Of a DNA stretch of 64,000 bases, positions 1 to 12,132 are shown piece by piece. The notes beneath the pieces were generated by a model that saw only the letters and a program-made list of their open reading frames with translations, made no database searches and was not told the DNA's origin. The position numbers and the translations under genes were made by a program. The stretch is taken from contig JANPWX010000010.1 of the NCBI GenBank assembly GCA_024734555.1, positions 2,468,090 to 2,532,089 on the forward strand, written 5' to 3'. Numbering within the stretch: the first letter of the stretch is position 1; each line of letters starts with the position of its first letter. The stretch comes from Trochalopteron elliotii. Its lineage: Eukaryota; Chordata; Aves; Passeriformes; Leiothrichidae.

Positions 1-1364
1 TACTAATCTTCTAACAGATTAAGAGCATTCACATGCGAAAGATAATGACAAAATAACAGATATGCAGAAATCATGCCCAAGGTTTATTATAAAAAGGAAT
101 AAAAACATATCACATGTAACAACAGCTCAATTAGGAACAGCTAAAACTAAAATAAAAACCAGCCTCCTTCAAAGCATGGAGATTCAGACTTCCTAAGAAG
201 AAGACACTGCTTATGTATTCACCTGAGTGCCTTCTAGAAAAAGAAGTAAAAGCCAATATTACTACACAGCTGACATTATTTTACGTTACCAAAATTAACT
301 TTGATATCAAGTAGTTAAGATTCAATTTTCTTTTGACCTAGTTGCAATGACTTAATAGAAAAACAGGGTAATTTAAATATTTTATACATCAAGAACTCAC
401 TAACAAAGCCACTGGGGTTAAAGATCAAATATCGTAATGCATAAAGTAAATAACTTCCAATAATCATGATCCTCATTCATTATCCCTAATACAGTTTTTT
501 GCTGGCTTTCAGTATTTTAAACTGAACAATTAGGAAGCATTTTGAATGGCTGGGTTAAGTACATCAGCTTGGCTACAGAAGTAACAACTCTTAAATTACA
601 ATTCTTACCTACCAATTCTGTGGTTTTTAGGTACATACAAACTCACTAGAAAACAACAACAGAAAGTCGGAAGGTTAAGAAAAAAGATTATTACTAAACT
701 TGTTTTTCTTTTCTGAAGCACACTCATGTTCTACTAAAACTGAAGAACTTTGTATTAACTTCAGTTTCACATATTTAACTGGAACAAATTCCCCTTTAAG
801 TTTCCTTAGTGATCATTAAGAAAGTTTCCATTAGATTCTGAACATACTGAAACACCCAAATATTACTTCTCAACTTGAAGGTCAGTAAGAAACTTCAAAA
901 CGTCAGAATGAAGTTAAATCCAAAAAATGCAGAACTGCTTATACATGCATTAATATAGATGCAATCGCTCATCAGGAAAGACTATACTGCAATCAGTAAA
1001 ACAGCAGTCCTTCAAGCTAACTGTTTTAAAGCTATTGGGTTTATTTTATCAACAAAGAGGCTGTGGGTATCATTAAGGTATGACCTCACATTGTCCAGTC
1101 CCAGCCACGGCAGTATTCCTATGAAATGACAAGCTAGGATTCCAGGGCTGGCATGATCTATGTATAAACAGATCAAATATAGGAAGTTTAAAGCCAGACT
1201 GGCTATGGATAACTGCTCTGCAGAACCAGATTTTTCCTTTCCATCATTTTGTGACTCCCCTATAGAGGCATTTTTCCTCACTTTTGGCCCAATGAAGGCA
1301 GAAGTGGAGAAGAGCAGAGTACAGTTCCTTTCAAATAAACCAATGCAAGTCTTCTCATGGAGAA

Positions 1365-1384
1365 TAAATAAATAAATAAATAAA
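1365..1384. repeat. (AAAT)n microsatellite
   Basis: Five near-perfect AAAT units read directly in the sequence. Confidence 0.85.
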
Positions 1385-2337
1385 TGCAAGCATAGGATTA
1401 AACAAAAACACCCTCCCATCAAATGCTTGCTTTGATAAGTGAATGCATTTTGACCCCTAGGTACCACCACTGTCCTTTCTTTAGCTTCCTGTAACAATAG
1501 GGATGAGTAACCTACAGAAACTTGTGATACTGCCTGTGCTAACAGGTGAAGACTGGCAGGCAGATGATGGTGGTAGGAGGCAAATAAGAGCTCGCTCTGG
1601 AGGGGACAGAAAATCTACCCATCAGCAGTTCCCCAGCTTCCTGGGGCCAAGCGAGTGGCGCCTCAGGACATCCACTCCTATCCCAACCACTTATCCCCTG
1701 CCTGACCTTCACACAGGTTCCCAAGCACAGAAACCTTACACACAGTCAAAAAGGTTCCTTAAAAAACACACAGTACGCTTCCTCTTGTTTTGGCAGAAGA
1801 TTTGGAGAGGGATGATAGCTGTAGTCTACTTGGCTCTCAGTTTTCAGTGCTGTTGACAAACCACATGGCCAATTTTAAAGAGCTTCAAGGGAAATAAACT
1901 TAAAAAACCCAATCAATCAAAAAAACCCATACAAAAACAACCCTGAAGAAGTCACAGCCAAAAAAATGTTGTCGAGTGTATGAACTGATGGAATCTGGAA
2001 TGGATGGAATTCTGTTTAAAAAAAAAACAAAAACACCAACTGCATGAGGAAGTTCTTAGTTCTTACTCATCCCATGACAAGAGTATTAAAAATACAGATT
2101 GTGCATTCTCAACTTATATTTTCCATTGCAGAAGTTTTTTTCAAGAAACTAAATCCCAACATTTCAACACAAAATGCCTCCTGCTCCAAAGCCATTCTTA
2201 GCATCAACCACAAGTGTAAGCTTTCATGTAAAAGACAGAGGAACCTAAAGGGAATTTCTGATTGCACAACAAATATGCCTGTTCTTGTCAGTAAGGGAGA
2301 CTGGAAGTGTTGAAGGATGTTTGACCTTCAAATGCCA

Positions 2338-2385
2338 GTTCAACTTAGAAAGATTTTGGATGTTCAACTTGCAAAGATTTTGGAT
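2338..2385 (+). repeat. 24-bp tandem duplication
   Basis: Two adjacent 24-bp units (2338-2361 and 2362-2385), each starting GTTCAACTT and ending GATTTTGGAT, identical at 22 of 24 positions. A third partial start (GTT) follows. Local replication-slippage product, no function inferred. Confidence 0.85.
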
Positions 2386-2690
2386 GTTTACACAAGCATG
2401 AATTCTTTCCCCAGGCACACTCGTGATATCTCTGTCCTTCCCAGAGAAACCCACAGATGAGAAGAGAGACTAGCCAGCTGCACCCTTCCCTTGAGTTGCA
2501 GCAACTTCTTTTGTCTCTCTTAAGTACCAGGTCGTTATTGTCTCCTACCAACACATATGAGAGGAAATTCCCTGAGAGAAAGAAACGAAATAAAGAATCC
2601 TAAACCCCAACATATACCAGCACTCTGACAACAAAAAATCTACTATATAGCCTGCTGGTTATAGTGCACGTATTGATTTTTAAATTGTTA

Positions 2691-2730
2691 TGATGATGAT
2701 GATGATGATGATTATTATTATTATTATTAT
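2691..2730. repeat. (GAT)n-(TTA)n compound microsatellite
   Basis: A run of GAT trinucleotides that switches to ATT/TTA trinucleotides, about 40 bp in total. Confidence 0.9.
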
Positions 2731-4008
2731 GTTTTGAAATTATATATGTATTTTCAAATGTTTTTGCTATGGTTAACAAATTATTAACTTTTTTACTGTA
2801 CTCCTTAAAAGCACGTATTTCCTGAGAAGTAATTCTGATGTTTTGGTGAAAGTATTGTGTCATTAAAAAAATACAAGATCTAGAAACCACCTAAGAAATT
2901 CAAAGTGATTGAGCTTAATGTCACCTCTAAATTACATGGGCAATATTAGTATCAAATACGGTTGAAAACCATAAAAAACACAACACAGACATACAGAGCT
3001 CAAGTGCACAATAGCTGTCCAGCAGCTGCGGATGCCCTGGAAGTGTTGTGAAATTGTGTTTCACAAAGTGAGCAGTGATTCAGCTATTTTCAGACCCAAG
3101 GGGATCCTAGAAGCACTAACAGACATACACAATGATAAAAACAATGAACTGTGTGCGCCCAGTGTTCCCAAGGAATTTACCCATCTGCTCCTGCACAAAG
3201 CAACAGTTCAGTGAGAACACTGCCTTGCTCCGATGTGTATGTGGGACAGAGTACAGTGCAGGCTCAGACAAGGAATGACATGTCACAGGCCCAATCCACT
3301 GTTCCACTGCATTTTCAAAGTTTTGGAAATGCAGGCTCAACACCATGACTCATGATCAAGATCCTCCTTTCCACAGTCCCCCTCTCTGTTTTGGTTTTTT
3401 TTTTTTTCTCCTTTGGATTTCAGAGCCCAAAGCATCATTATTCCAAGTTTCCCTGATTTGCTCCCTTTTAAAGTTGGACTTAATTCTCAAGAAGAATCAC
3501 AATGCCAGCACTTACAAAAGAGACCAATAGTGCTCTTTCATCCTGCCTACAAGATAATGGACTTGAAATAAAGACTAAGGAAATCTTCAACAGTGTTAGA
3601 AGCCACAAATGGGATATAAATCATGGAGAAGAAAAAATATCTTAAGGTGAAGTTTTTGTTAGGTGTTTGTTTAAAAAAATAATTAAATGCAACTATAAGG
3701 AAACATGGAATCACTTTTTTCACTGGAAAGGGAAAATTAAAGACCATTTAAAACATTCATCAGAAGCCACCCAAGGGGAAATGAATAACCATGTTTTATT
3801 ATACAACACAATATCACCTTAAATGAGCTTTAAGTAGAATATCTCTCAGCAATCAGGTCATCTAACAAACAGAGCATCAGAATCTTCCTCCAAGACAAAT
3901 AAAGCAACATCACAAACAGCACTGTCCATAACAGTCTATTTAGAACACTTTGATAAGCTAAATTTTTCGGTAGTTTGTTGAAAAATAAAATAGAAACTAA
4001 TTTGAGGT

Positions 4009-4278
4009 TGTGGTATATGATATAAAAGAATTTGTGCTTAAAACTAAGGTCTCCAGAAATTGTAAAAATCCTCAGGCAGCTGANCTGTATAAAAACCATC
4101 CCTCAGATGCCAAAGTTGTGAACGGGAGAGGTTCAGTGTGATACAGACTGAATCTGTGTTCACCCAACGCTGATACCCAGGATTGATGTTGCTCCTTTTT
4201 ATTGTGGCTGTCCGAGATCGCTTTTTGTAGCGAAATAAAATTTGCTTTTTTATTAAATTTGCTACGTTGTTTATATCA
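4009..4278 (+). mobile_element. solo LTR, gamma family, internally deleted (copy A)
   Basis: The left 75 bp (TGTGGTATATGATAT...) and right 190 bp (TATA box CTGTATAAAAACC, then GCGAAATAAAA polyadenylation signal, end TTTATATCA) match the two ends of the 633-bp gamma copies at 5066 and 34246. About 360 bp of the middle are missing. The 4-bp repeat AGGT flanks it (4005-4008 and 4279-4282). A single N at 4084 falls at the deletion junction. Families were defined by comparing copies within this window. Confidence 0.75.
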
Positions 4279-4483
4279 AGGTCATTATAGCTTTCTTTAC
4301 ATTTGATTAAGTGCTAACAAACACCTTAACACTCAGAACCCAGAGCATTTTTTTGCTATGACAGAAGGATATTTTTCCTTCATCTTAAATTCTTGTTGTT
4401 GGCAGGCAGCTAAACTTCAACATGGCTGCTTGCTCACTCATTCCCTGCATCGTCTCCCTCCTCATGGAATGAAGGGGAGAACT

Positions 4484-4498
4484 GGGGGGGGGGGGGGG
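4484..4498 (+). repeat. G15 homopolymer
   Basis: Fifteen consecutive G within the eta LTR, a slippage-prone run whose length may be an assembly estimate. Confidence 0.9.
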
Positions 4499-4554
4499 AA
4501 GGTGAGACATAAAGACACCCTAACAGGATAGAAATGGAAGTGAGGAGAAATACT

Positions 4555-4625
4555 ACTGCTACTACTACTATTACTACAAATAAAAAAATACTAGTAGAGT
4601 TATTGTAGTATAATAGTAGTATATT
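4555..4625. repeat. (ACT)n/(AAT)n degenerate microsatellite inside eta LTR
   Basis: Repeated TACTAC/TATTAC trinucleotides, followed by imperfect TAGTA repeats. Trinucleotide tracts at this place are a family feature of the eta LTR as I remember it from bird genomes. Confidence 0.75.
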
Positions 4626-4775
4626 GTACTACAAAAGAAGCTTCTACTGACCACCCATGACCAATGCCCAGACAGCTCCTGAGCAGAGTCCATGGCCAGC
4701 TTTCCCCCTGGTTTACATATTGAGTATGCCATGATATGGCATGGAATATCCATTTGATCACTGGGGTCAGCTGCC

Positions 4776-6016
4776 TGTGAAAAACGAGATTCACTTTCTC
4801 AGAAGAATTTGTAAGTTTGATAAAAAATAAAAAATAGACAATGAGGAAATAGAAAAGCAAGATTTTCCAGCTGGGGTGCCTCACTAGAAAAGCACATCTA
4901 CTCCTTTAAGTTCCTTGCTTTTAAGGATTAACATTTTACATATGCATTTTAGAACATTCCTTCGAGTTCAGGTGCTCCCTTGGGTTTTTGTCCCCCCTTT
5001 CCCCAAAACTCGTCCCACTGTACCAAATTAACATTTTAAAGTTCTTGTTGGCAGTCTGGTAGTCTTGTGATATATGTTCTAAAATAAATTCATGTATCAA
5101 GTATGTTATATGTTATAAAATAAAACTGTGCTACAAGTTTAAATTTCCAAAAATTGTAAAAGGCGTCTCCGGCCACTGAGACCCATTTGCAACTGTAAAG
5201 ATTCTCAGATAATCGCAAGTCGAAGCCAAAATTTACAACAGAAAGGATCTGGCTGGACAGGAGATGTCTCATCCATCATAGGTGGACCCGCCATTCCCTG
5301 ATGATCAACGCCTGATACGGATCTATGTGGGGAGAACCCGGAGATTGCCCATATCAACATCCCAATGCCCAGTTCCAGGAACCCTATTCAAGTCCTCGAT
5401 GATGCCAGGAAAAGCTTTCAGAAACCAAAGAGCGAAAGAAGTGCATGAATATGCACACTGGACAAAGACTAACAATGAAATTGCCTTGAGGAAGAAAAAC
5501 TGTACAAAACCTGTACCCTGAATCCAAGAGCCTGTGAACGGAGAGTGGTCGGCTCCATTGAGGCTGTCCCTGCGTTCACCCAACCTCGATACCCCGGGGA
5601 TCGGTGTTGCATTCCTTTATTGTGACTGATCCAAATTGATTTCAAATAGCGAAATAAAAATGCTTGATATCAAAATTGGCTATGGATCCTTTATAACAGT
5701 CTTCATGTTTTATTCTTCTGATACCACAAGACCAATGAATTCCTTTTCTGCAGCTTTTGGTTCACCGTTATCGTGATCTATTAATTCAGGAATGCTGAAA
5801 GACTCCCTTCCCTTATCTTCTGGTGAGGATTTGATTCAGTTTGGTTAACTGGTTTGACTGGTTTTACAAAAAAGTTTTTACAACTCAAAAAGAAAGTATG
5901 CATTCATCACATTTCTAAGACTGTTAAAAAGAAAAAACTGTAGAACTTTCTATATTCAACATAGCATTCATTTCCATACTTGCGAAAAGCCAACTTTATA
6001 ATATGCATTTTTAACA
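4776..6016 (-). mobile_element. solo LTR, beta family, inserted in eta and split by gamma
   Basis: On the minus strand it starts TGTTAAAAATGCATATTATAAAG at 6016 and ends GTTTTTCACA at 4776. Both ends match the beta copies at 11540-12132 and 33655-34901. Exact 4-bp TGCC flanks it (4772-4775 and 6017-6020), and removing it rejoins the eta LTR. Removing the internal gamma LTR (5066-5698) leaves about 604 bp, the same length as the other beta copies. The 4-bp duplication suggests an ERV1/gammaretrovirus-like integrase. Confidence 0.85.
5066..5698 (+). mobile_element. solo LTR, gamma family (copy B)
   Basis: 633 bp running TGTGATATATG ... TTTATAACA, with polyadenylation signal GCGAAATAAAA near the right end. 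It matches the 634-bp copy at 34246-34879 (opposite strand) along its length. GTCT occurs on both flanks (5062-5065 and 5699-5702). It lies inside, and antisense to, the beta LTR at 4776-6016, so it is the youngest of the three nested elements. No internal retroviral genes are present. Confidence 0.85.
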
Positions 6017-7034
6017 TGCCTTTGCTGTTTCTGCCCGGCTCCTCAATGGTGGGGTGAGAAGCAGAAAACTCCTTGACTGATTGCAAATACTGCTCAGCAA
6101 CAACCAAACCATCAGTGTGTTAACATTATTCTCACCCTAAATCCTAAACACATCACTGTGCTAGCTAATTCTGTCCCTGCTGAAACTAGAACAGAGCTCC
6201 TTTGCCATCATGCTGGAACAGACTGATCTCATAACTTCCAGAAAGGAACAGAGTCCTCATCTGCTTGCTCAGGTAGCACCAAGTGAGGTGGGAAATAAAA
6301 CGACATTAGATGCATGGCAGAGCTGAGGAAGAGCTGGGAAGTGGGCACAAAAAAACCCTGGCTTGGATAGCAGATGCTGACAGGAACAAGAGAATGTGTT
6401 AAGAAAAGGCAGATGTCAAGGCAAGAGGATTACTCAGAAGGAAAGGAGAAGTGAAGAAACATCATTGCCTGGGAGACTTGAATGGAATGGTGATGGCCAA
6501 GACAGTAGCATCTGGTGAGCCAAAAAATAGAGCAAGGCTGGAAAATCTGGAGGAAGTGCCTCTGTAAGAAGAGCCAGACAGGGGCGGCAGCCTCAGAGAC
6601 ACAGAAAGGTAGGAGAGAAACAGGTTAGAAGGGAAAGGAGTAACTAGTCTGATGGCAAGCATCCACTGATATGGCAGAGGAAGCCACATAGGAATGACAA
6701 TGTCTATCTCAGTCCACAAAACATTTTAGCTCAAGTGGTCAAAAGTAGGTCAACACTGCATCAGAAAAAGGCATAAGGTGTATGCAGAAGAGCATGCAGC
6801 AGTACTTCCCCAAGACTGTGTTTCACCAGAGAACTAACACCTTATGAGTTATCTTGTAGAGAGCTGTCAAGTTTTGAAACTTTGTAGGCTCTCAGCATCC
6901 CAAAGATACTGTGGCAGATGATGAGGAGCTCACATACACATTTATAACTATTCAATTACTTCTGTTTGCCTGAAAGCTAAAGCCAGGAAGTTTTATTTGA
7001 TAATCTGAGGTCTTCTCATGAAATACAGGGTGAA

Positions 7035-7970
7035 TGACCATTCCTCATCCATCCCCTCCAAGCTACTCATGACTTTGCAAAGTATTGTCAGATCTTCTAG
7101 TTATCTTCCTTTCTATACTGGAAAGATCTAATCTACTGCGTCATTTCTTTTATGGGAGCCATGTCATACTTTGAGCTCTCCTCTTCAGTCTTAACTCTTT
7201 AGTTTCCAATCTGCACTTCTGAGGAAAACCAGAACTGCAGACGGTGTTCACAAATACAATAAAGTCCATAGCTGACACAGTGGTGCAGTTACGTTCTACG
7301 CCTTGCTCCCCATTCCTTTCCTAATAACCCCTAAGACTGTTGCGCTTTGACATAATGAACATACATTTTAACAGTGTTTGTTAACATTAATCCCTAAGAT
7401 CTCAATCCTGAGAAGTTTGAAGCTCCTCACAGTCTCACCATATACACTAAATTAAGATTATTGCACTTTGAGGTTGTCCAGTGAACACTGTCTTTACTAC
7501 ATTAATTTTTGCTTCCATTTTACATCCAGTCACTCAGTATTAAAGACTCTTCTGAAATTCTTCATAATTTGCTTTTATTAACTCTACCTTCAATAACTTA
7601 GTATCTTCATCAAATGGGTCACCTCACAATTTACTCTTTTTTACAAATCACACATGTTTTGAACATCACTGGCACAGGAGCTGATCCCTTGAGATTCTGT
7701 TGGTAACCTTTCTCTAGTTTGAGGGTGGACCTTTAACTCCTGCCTTTTCTTATCTTTATATAGCCACATAAGAGTTTGCTCTTCTATTCCACAGTAGATT
7801 AAATCCTTTAAAAGCTTTTGGTAATGGACCTTGTTAAATATCTTCTGAAAAATAAAAGGAGGCACAGTATCCATTTGTCTAGCTACTCTTAAAAAAAAAT
7901 ACAACAACTTTTTGTTCAGTACCATACTCAATGACAAGTCCAGTATTTCTGGATGTTTGGCACTTCAAAA
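7035..7970 (-). mobile_element. old CR1 LINE remnant (antisense)
   Basis: Read on the plus strand, this follows the reverse complement of the reverse-transcriptase part of deep amniote CR1 elements. Recognisable phrases are 'accagaactgcagac', 'attcctttcctaataacccc', 'cagtcactcag' and 'gaataacttagtatc'-like segments in the expected order, then a 'ggaccttgttaaat' section. It is full of stops and small indels. Family assignment is from memory of the consensus, not a search. Confidence 0.65.
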
Positions 7971-10680
7971 ATTATCCCCTCTCCCAGAAAGGCTTCCTGA
8001 ACTGTATTTCCAGAATATTCCCGATTACCTTTTAGAAATACCCAGTGAGTCCCATCACTGACTCTCCCATGCAGTTAATTGCATCAAATCTGCTGGCAGC
8101 ATTCAGTTCTACTCCAAGACCAGAATGTATTTAGCATGAGAATTTACAGCTACTTTCAGTTAGGTGAGAAATTTTTTGAAAGATGCTACATATGCAGATC
8201 AATTTCATCACCACATGGTAAGATGGATACTTCCTTTCTGTTCCTCTCCCCATCCTTCCTTCCTAAAATGCTAAAACAAACAACACACTAATTAGCAGGA
8301 TTCTACCACTGCAAAATTAAGTTCTTTAGGTTGAAGGAAAGCACCAAAGAAAAAGATCAGTCAGCTCTGTGGCACTACAAAGATATTCTGATAAAAAATT
8401 CCTGCTCTGTCTGTTCCAAAAACTAGATGTGTACAATGAACAAGACATGAAACTTACGCAGCAGGTCCATGCATCACTCACAGGTTCTGTGTGTGTGAAC
8501 GTACCCATCTATCAAAACCAAAGCTACATGCTTCATAAAGAGTCCTTGGGTACATACACTCACATACACATTGATACAGTTTCAGGTATTTTCCAGTTTG
8601 GAGCTCAACTATCAACAGAAGGTTTTGAAGCTTCTTTCCAGCTTTCTCCAGCTTCCAACTACAAATTAAGGATGACATCCCTCTCTCCCTTATGACATTT
8701 TTTGAAATGAAACCTATGATCTTTGAGGTGTTTGGGAAAGATTAGAGAAACTTCTGAAAGGAAAATTAGTTTTGTCTTCAGGCAGGATCTGAGTGGTGAA
8801 CAGTAACTTGGGTGTGAGAGAGGCTGGACCAGGAAAGAAACACAGAATACCTCATTCAAACACCCACAGTAGAGCAGAGCAGGCAGACAGAGCAGGCGCA
8901 CAATCATAGCCTCCCTCAAACCCTCTGCACAGGAAGAGTCAAACTATGATCAGAGAGGCACCTTAGCTTCCCCTTTATCCAATTCTTAAGCTCTTACTAA
9001 GAGTCTTCTAGCACTACTTTTTGAGGTTAACTCTTTTTATATAAAGCATTGCAGAAAAAGCAGGAACACCTGCCCTTAATCCCCAATACCTCAGCCTGGG
9101 TAGAGTTACAAGTGACAGAAAACTTAGTCCAACTAGCTTTAGTCATTCAAGCAGGAAAACTGATTTTCCTTCTTAGCTAAGCTAAGCTCCTAAAAATAGA
9201 AACGTTTACTACAATGTGTAATGCTGTCTTTAGAGATAGCTATGAAGAAGACTCACATACAGGTGACCACTTCCTGTGAGCTGTTGCTGATCTGTGTAAA
9301 TGACTTGTTTTGGTTTCCTTAGTTCATTGTAGATAAATAAGCATATCGTTTTCAATCCTTACCTATAAGAAATTATTCTTCTGCTTTAGGACTAGATCTG
9401 CAGAGCTGCGATATTCAAGATTTCAAAAAGTTTTTCTGTTGTTACCTGTTCTTATTAAAACCTTACTGCAACCATCAAACAAGTAAAACATATGTACATC
9501 CCAAGAATGCACAGAAATATACAAGTTCAGAATTCTCTCTTCTTCTGGTCTTACTATACAAAAATTAGATGTTTTACATTAGTCATATACAAAAGTACAT
9601 TCTGGTCATCAGCAGAATGTTAATTTTGTTTTATCTCTGCACTTCAGTGTTTCTATGCCTTCAGCTACGATCTGCATAACCCAACAGCAGAACTGATGTT
9701 TGGTACAAGTGAAGAGGTGGAAGCCTCCAGAAACAGTTGTGACTGCCTGAGGAAGTTTTTGTGCTGCTGGTGGGTGATCTCATTGAGGGTTTCTCTGCCC
9801 ACTCCCTACCTCTTTGTCCAGCTGATGGGATTTTGTCCCCTGAAAGATGACAAAGGCCACTTCAAATGCTTTACACAATCCTGCTTTGAGAAGAAAATAA
9901 TTGAAAAGACACAGTTGTAAACCATGAGGCAATAAACCTTCTCAGAATTATAATAAACCAATAAATTCATTATTGTTTAATATCAATTATCAGTAACTCC
10001 TCTGCTTCCTGTCAGCTAGTGTTGTCAGAAAAACTAGACAGGTAGTGGTGTAGGCTTAAACTAAAAGAATGTTTTTTAATTTAGGAACAGCGTGGTGTGA
10101 GGCTTGTCTGCATCACTCATGTAGCTAACTGAAGACTGAGGCAAGCTGGAGGCAAAAAGCTAAACTAATATGAACAGGAAGATTCTGGGACAATTATTTA
10201 ATGTCATTCTGTTAATTAGGCACTGCGTGGAAAAGCCAGTGGAAAGTGTTTCCAGCTACCCAGAAGAGAAGCTCTGCTGCTGCAATAGAAGTAAGTGCAA
10301 TGTGAGTTTAGAGGTAAAAACAGCAACTTTTGCCACGTACAGAAATATACAGGCATATACAGGCAAATATACAGAGTATACTTCACATTCTTGTGTGAAA
10401 AAATTCCACCATTAAAACAGTAAGGAATTTTAGAAGAACTACTGCTAGAAGAACTATCAATCACATATTTCTCTATTTAAATGAATGAATTTAAATTCAT
10501 TCCAGGCATAACCTTGGTGTTTTCTTTGACATAATTGGCTAGGCATGCATATCAAGACTTGAGTGTGCCTTTTCTCCTGACATGAGGTTGGAGATTTGAA
10601 GTTTTCTTTTTTTCTTTCTTCCTCTCAGGGAATTTTGTTCCAGTTATTTCCTAAGAGATTATAAAGACTGGTACTTAAGA
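7971..10680. other. unique intronic sequence, no gene seen
   Basis: No recognised exon, LINE or LTR. Short open frames at 8369-8695 and 9696-9920 show no known domain. Confidence 0.55.
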
Positions 10681-10684
10681 GACA

Positions 10685-10998
10685 AAAGATGTGGCTGGGA
10701 AGGGGAGGAGGGGGAAGGGTGCAGCTGGCCACTCTCTTCTCTGGCAGAGGTTTTATCTTTGGAAGGGCAGAGATACCACAAGATTTTGGCTGGGGTCTCA
10801 GGTACTGGGCTCAAGCTCCTCACTCTCTCTTGCTCTCAGAATCAGAAGGGAACAGTCGAGCTGCTGCTACCGTAGGGAGAATTCGCTGCCACCAATGAGT
10901 CCAGCCCTTTACTGCTTCTTCCTTACCGTGAGTGCTCGTAAGAGCAACCATTGAACTTGGGACCTTATTAACATCTCACTGGAAAGGACCCTCACCAT
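10685..10998 (+). repeat. GC-rich block directly upstream of a beta-type LTR
   Basis: GC-richer than its surroundings. It aligns by eye, with gaps, to 33255-33654, for example a G/A-rich start, a TGGCAG...TTTATCTTTGG / TTGGCAG...GTCTTTGCC stretch and a CGCTGCC/CTGCTAC stretch. Both copies end at the start of a beta-type LTR. It could be the 3' end of the retroviral internal region or a separate repeat. Confidence 0.4.
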
Positions 10999-11485
10999 TG
11001 TTATAGATGAATAATTAGATGGTTGGCTCTCACAATTAAGGGATAAATATTATGTGTATATTACAAGAAGTTTTACAGATGTATAGTTATGTTATTTTGA
11101 TGTGTCCTCCCATAGTTCTCTTTCCCCTTCCCCTTGTATTGTCATCACTGGACAGCCTTGCTAGTCAGGGCATTTGCAGGGAGGGCAGGCTTGTTACTAA
11201 GAGGCACAGCTTGGCAACACCTGACCTCCAATCAAAATGCAAGAAAGTGATCTCCATCAATGGATGGCGAAGAAAAGTTGACTGACAGGCCTTGGGAGGG
11301 GCCAAGGTTGGCTGATGCAACACCAGGAGTATAAAAGGCGGTAACAGCCATTTTGTAGACAAGCACGTTGCTGCTGGTCATGGAGACTCCCAGCACTGCA
11401 TTTTCTCCTTATTCAGTCTTTTGTTGTATTTTGTTAAGGTTTAATAAAACTTTTAAATTTTAAAAGTGAGCATTGTTTTCTCACA
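10999..11485 (+). mobile_element. solo LTR, beta-related, with intact TATA and poly(A) signals
   Basis: 487 bp, starting TGTTATAGATGAATAATTAG and ending GTTTTCTCACA. The ends are like those of the beta LTRs but the U3 differs. An exact 4-bp CCAT flanks it (10995-10998 and 11486-11489). It keeps a TATA box (AGTATAAAAGG near 11328) and AATAAA near 11442, so it is one of the less decayed LTR promoters here. It is antisense to APP. Confidence 0.85.
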
Positions 11486-11539
11486 CCATCTATTCAGGTG
11501 CCTCAAGCGAAAAAACTGGGACCCCAAACCCCTTCCCTT

Positions 11540-12132
11540 TGTTACAAATACGTATTACATGATTGGATTTTGCAAATATTAAAATGAATACTATATGTGT
11601 TATGTTGGAAAGTTAATAATATAGTTTCTTTTAGTAGTGTGATAAATAAAGTTTTCAGGCTATAGCATGATATTAAAATAGAAACTATGTGATATAAGAT
11701 GCTTTTAGTAACTAGCTCAAGGAATGGGAAAGACAATCAAAAAATTCCTCATATTATCTTATCCAGATAGAAATAACAGCAACAGACACCAAAACCCCAA
11801 AGGAAAATTTATTGCCTCTGTTATTGGGGAGTCTGAGATTCCGTGGAGCCATAGGAAGATTGATTTACAGGATGGAATGGTGGGGAGAGAAGTTGAAATT
11901 AAGCAGAAACACCCCAAGTCGAAAGGAATGTTTAAATCATGTATGGGATTTATGAATATGCAATAGGCTATTGCTTTTAAGGGAAGATTCTTTGTTAGCA
12001 AGGGGTGCCTTTTGGCAGAATGCCAGGCATCCAGACATCGGTAACCTTTTGCTCTTTATGTCTCTTATTATATTTTTTTTATTATTATTAAACTTTTAAA
12101 ATTTTAATAAAAAGTGAACTGTGTTTTTCACA
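11540..12132 (+). mobile_element. solo LTR, beta family
   Basis: 593 bp running TGTTACAAATACG ... GTTTTTCACA, matching the beta copies at 4776-6016 and 33655-34901. Flanks CCTT and TCTT differ by one base. It begins 54 bp after the beta-related LTR at 10999-11485, in the same orientation. ATTAAA and AATAAA signals lie near the end. Confidence 0.8.

Larger units (their letters stand above)
1..2690. other. unique intronic sequence, no gene seen
   Basis: No recognised exon or transposon. It contains an (AAAT)n tract near 1365-1384, A-rich low-complexity stretches near 1900-2040 and a short tandem duplication at 2338-2385. A 161-codon minus-strand frame at 1012-1497 has no recognisable domain and runs through the AAAT tract, so I do not call it a gene. 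Confidence 0.6.
4394..6193 (-). mobile_element. solo LTR, eta family, split by a beta LTR
   Basis: The segments 4394-4775 and 6017-6193 read as one avian ERV LTR that I recognise from other bird genomes. On the minus strand it opens with a tail resembling CTGGTTTCAGC and carries an antisense AC/AT-trinucleotide tract (4555-4620) in its R region. It ends near the G run at 4484. The element is about 555 bp once the insertion at 4776-6016 is removed. The TATA region is degraded. No exact target duplication was found at its own ends, consistent with age. Confidence 0.75.

Noticed and set aside
1012..1497. 161-codon minus-strand open frame
   Set aside because: No recognisable domain, includes the AAAT microsatellite, lies in an intron and has no splice or promoter context.
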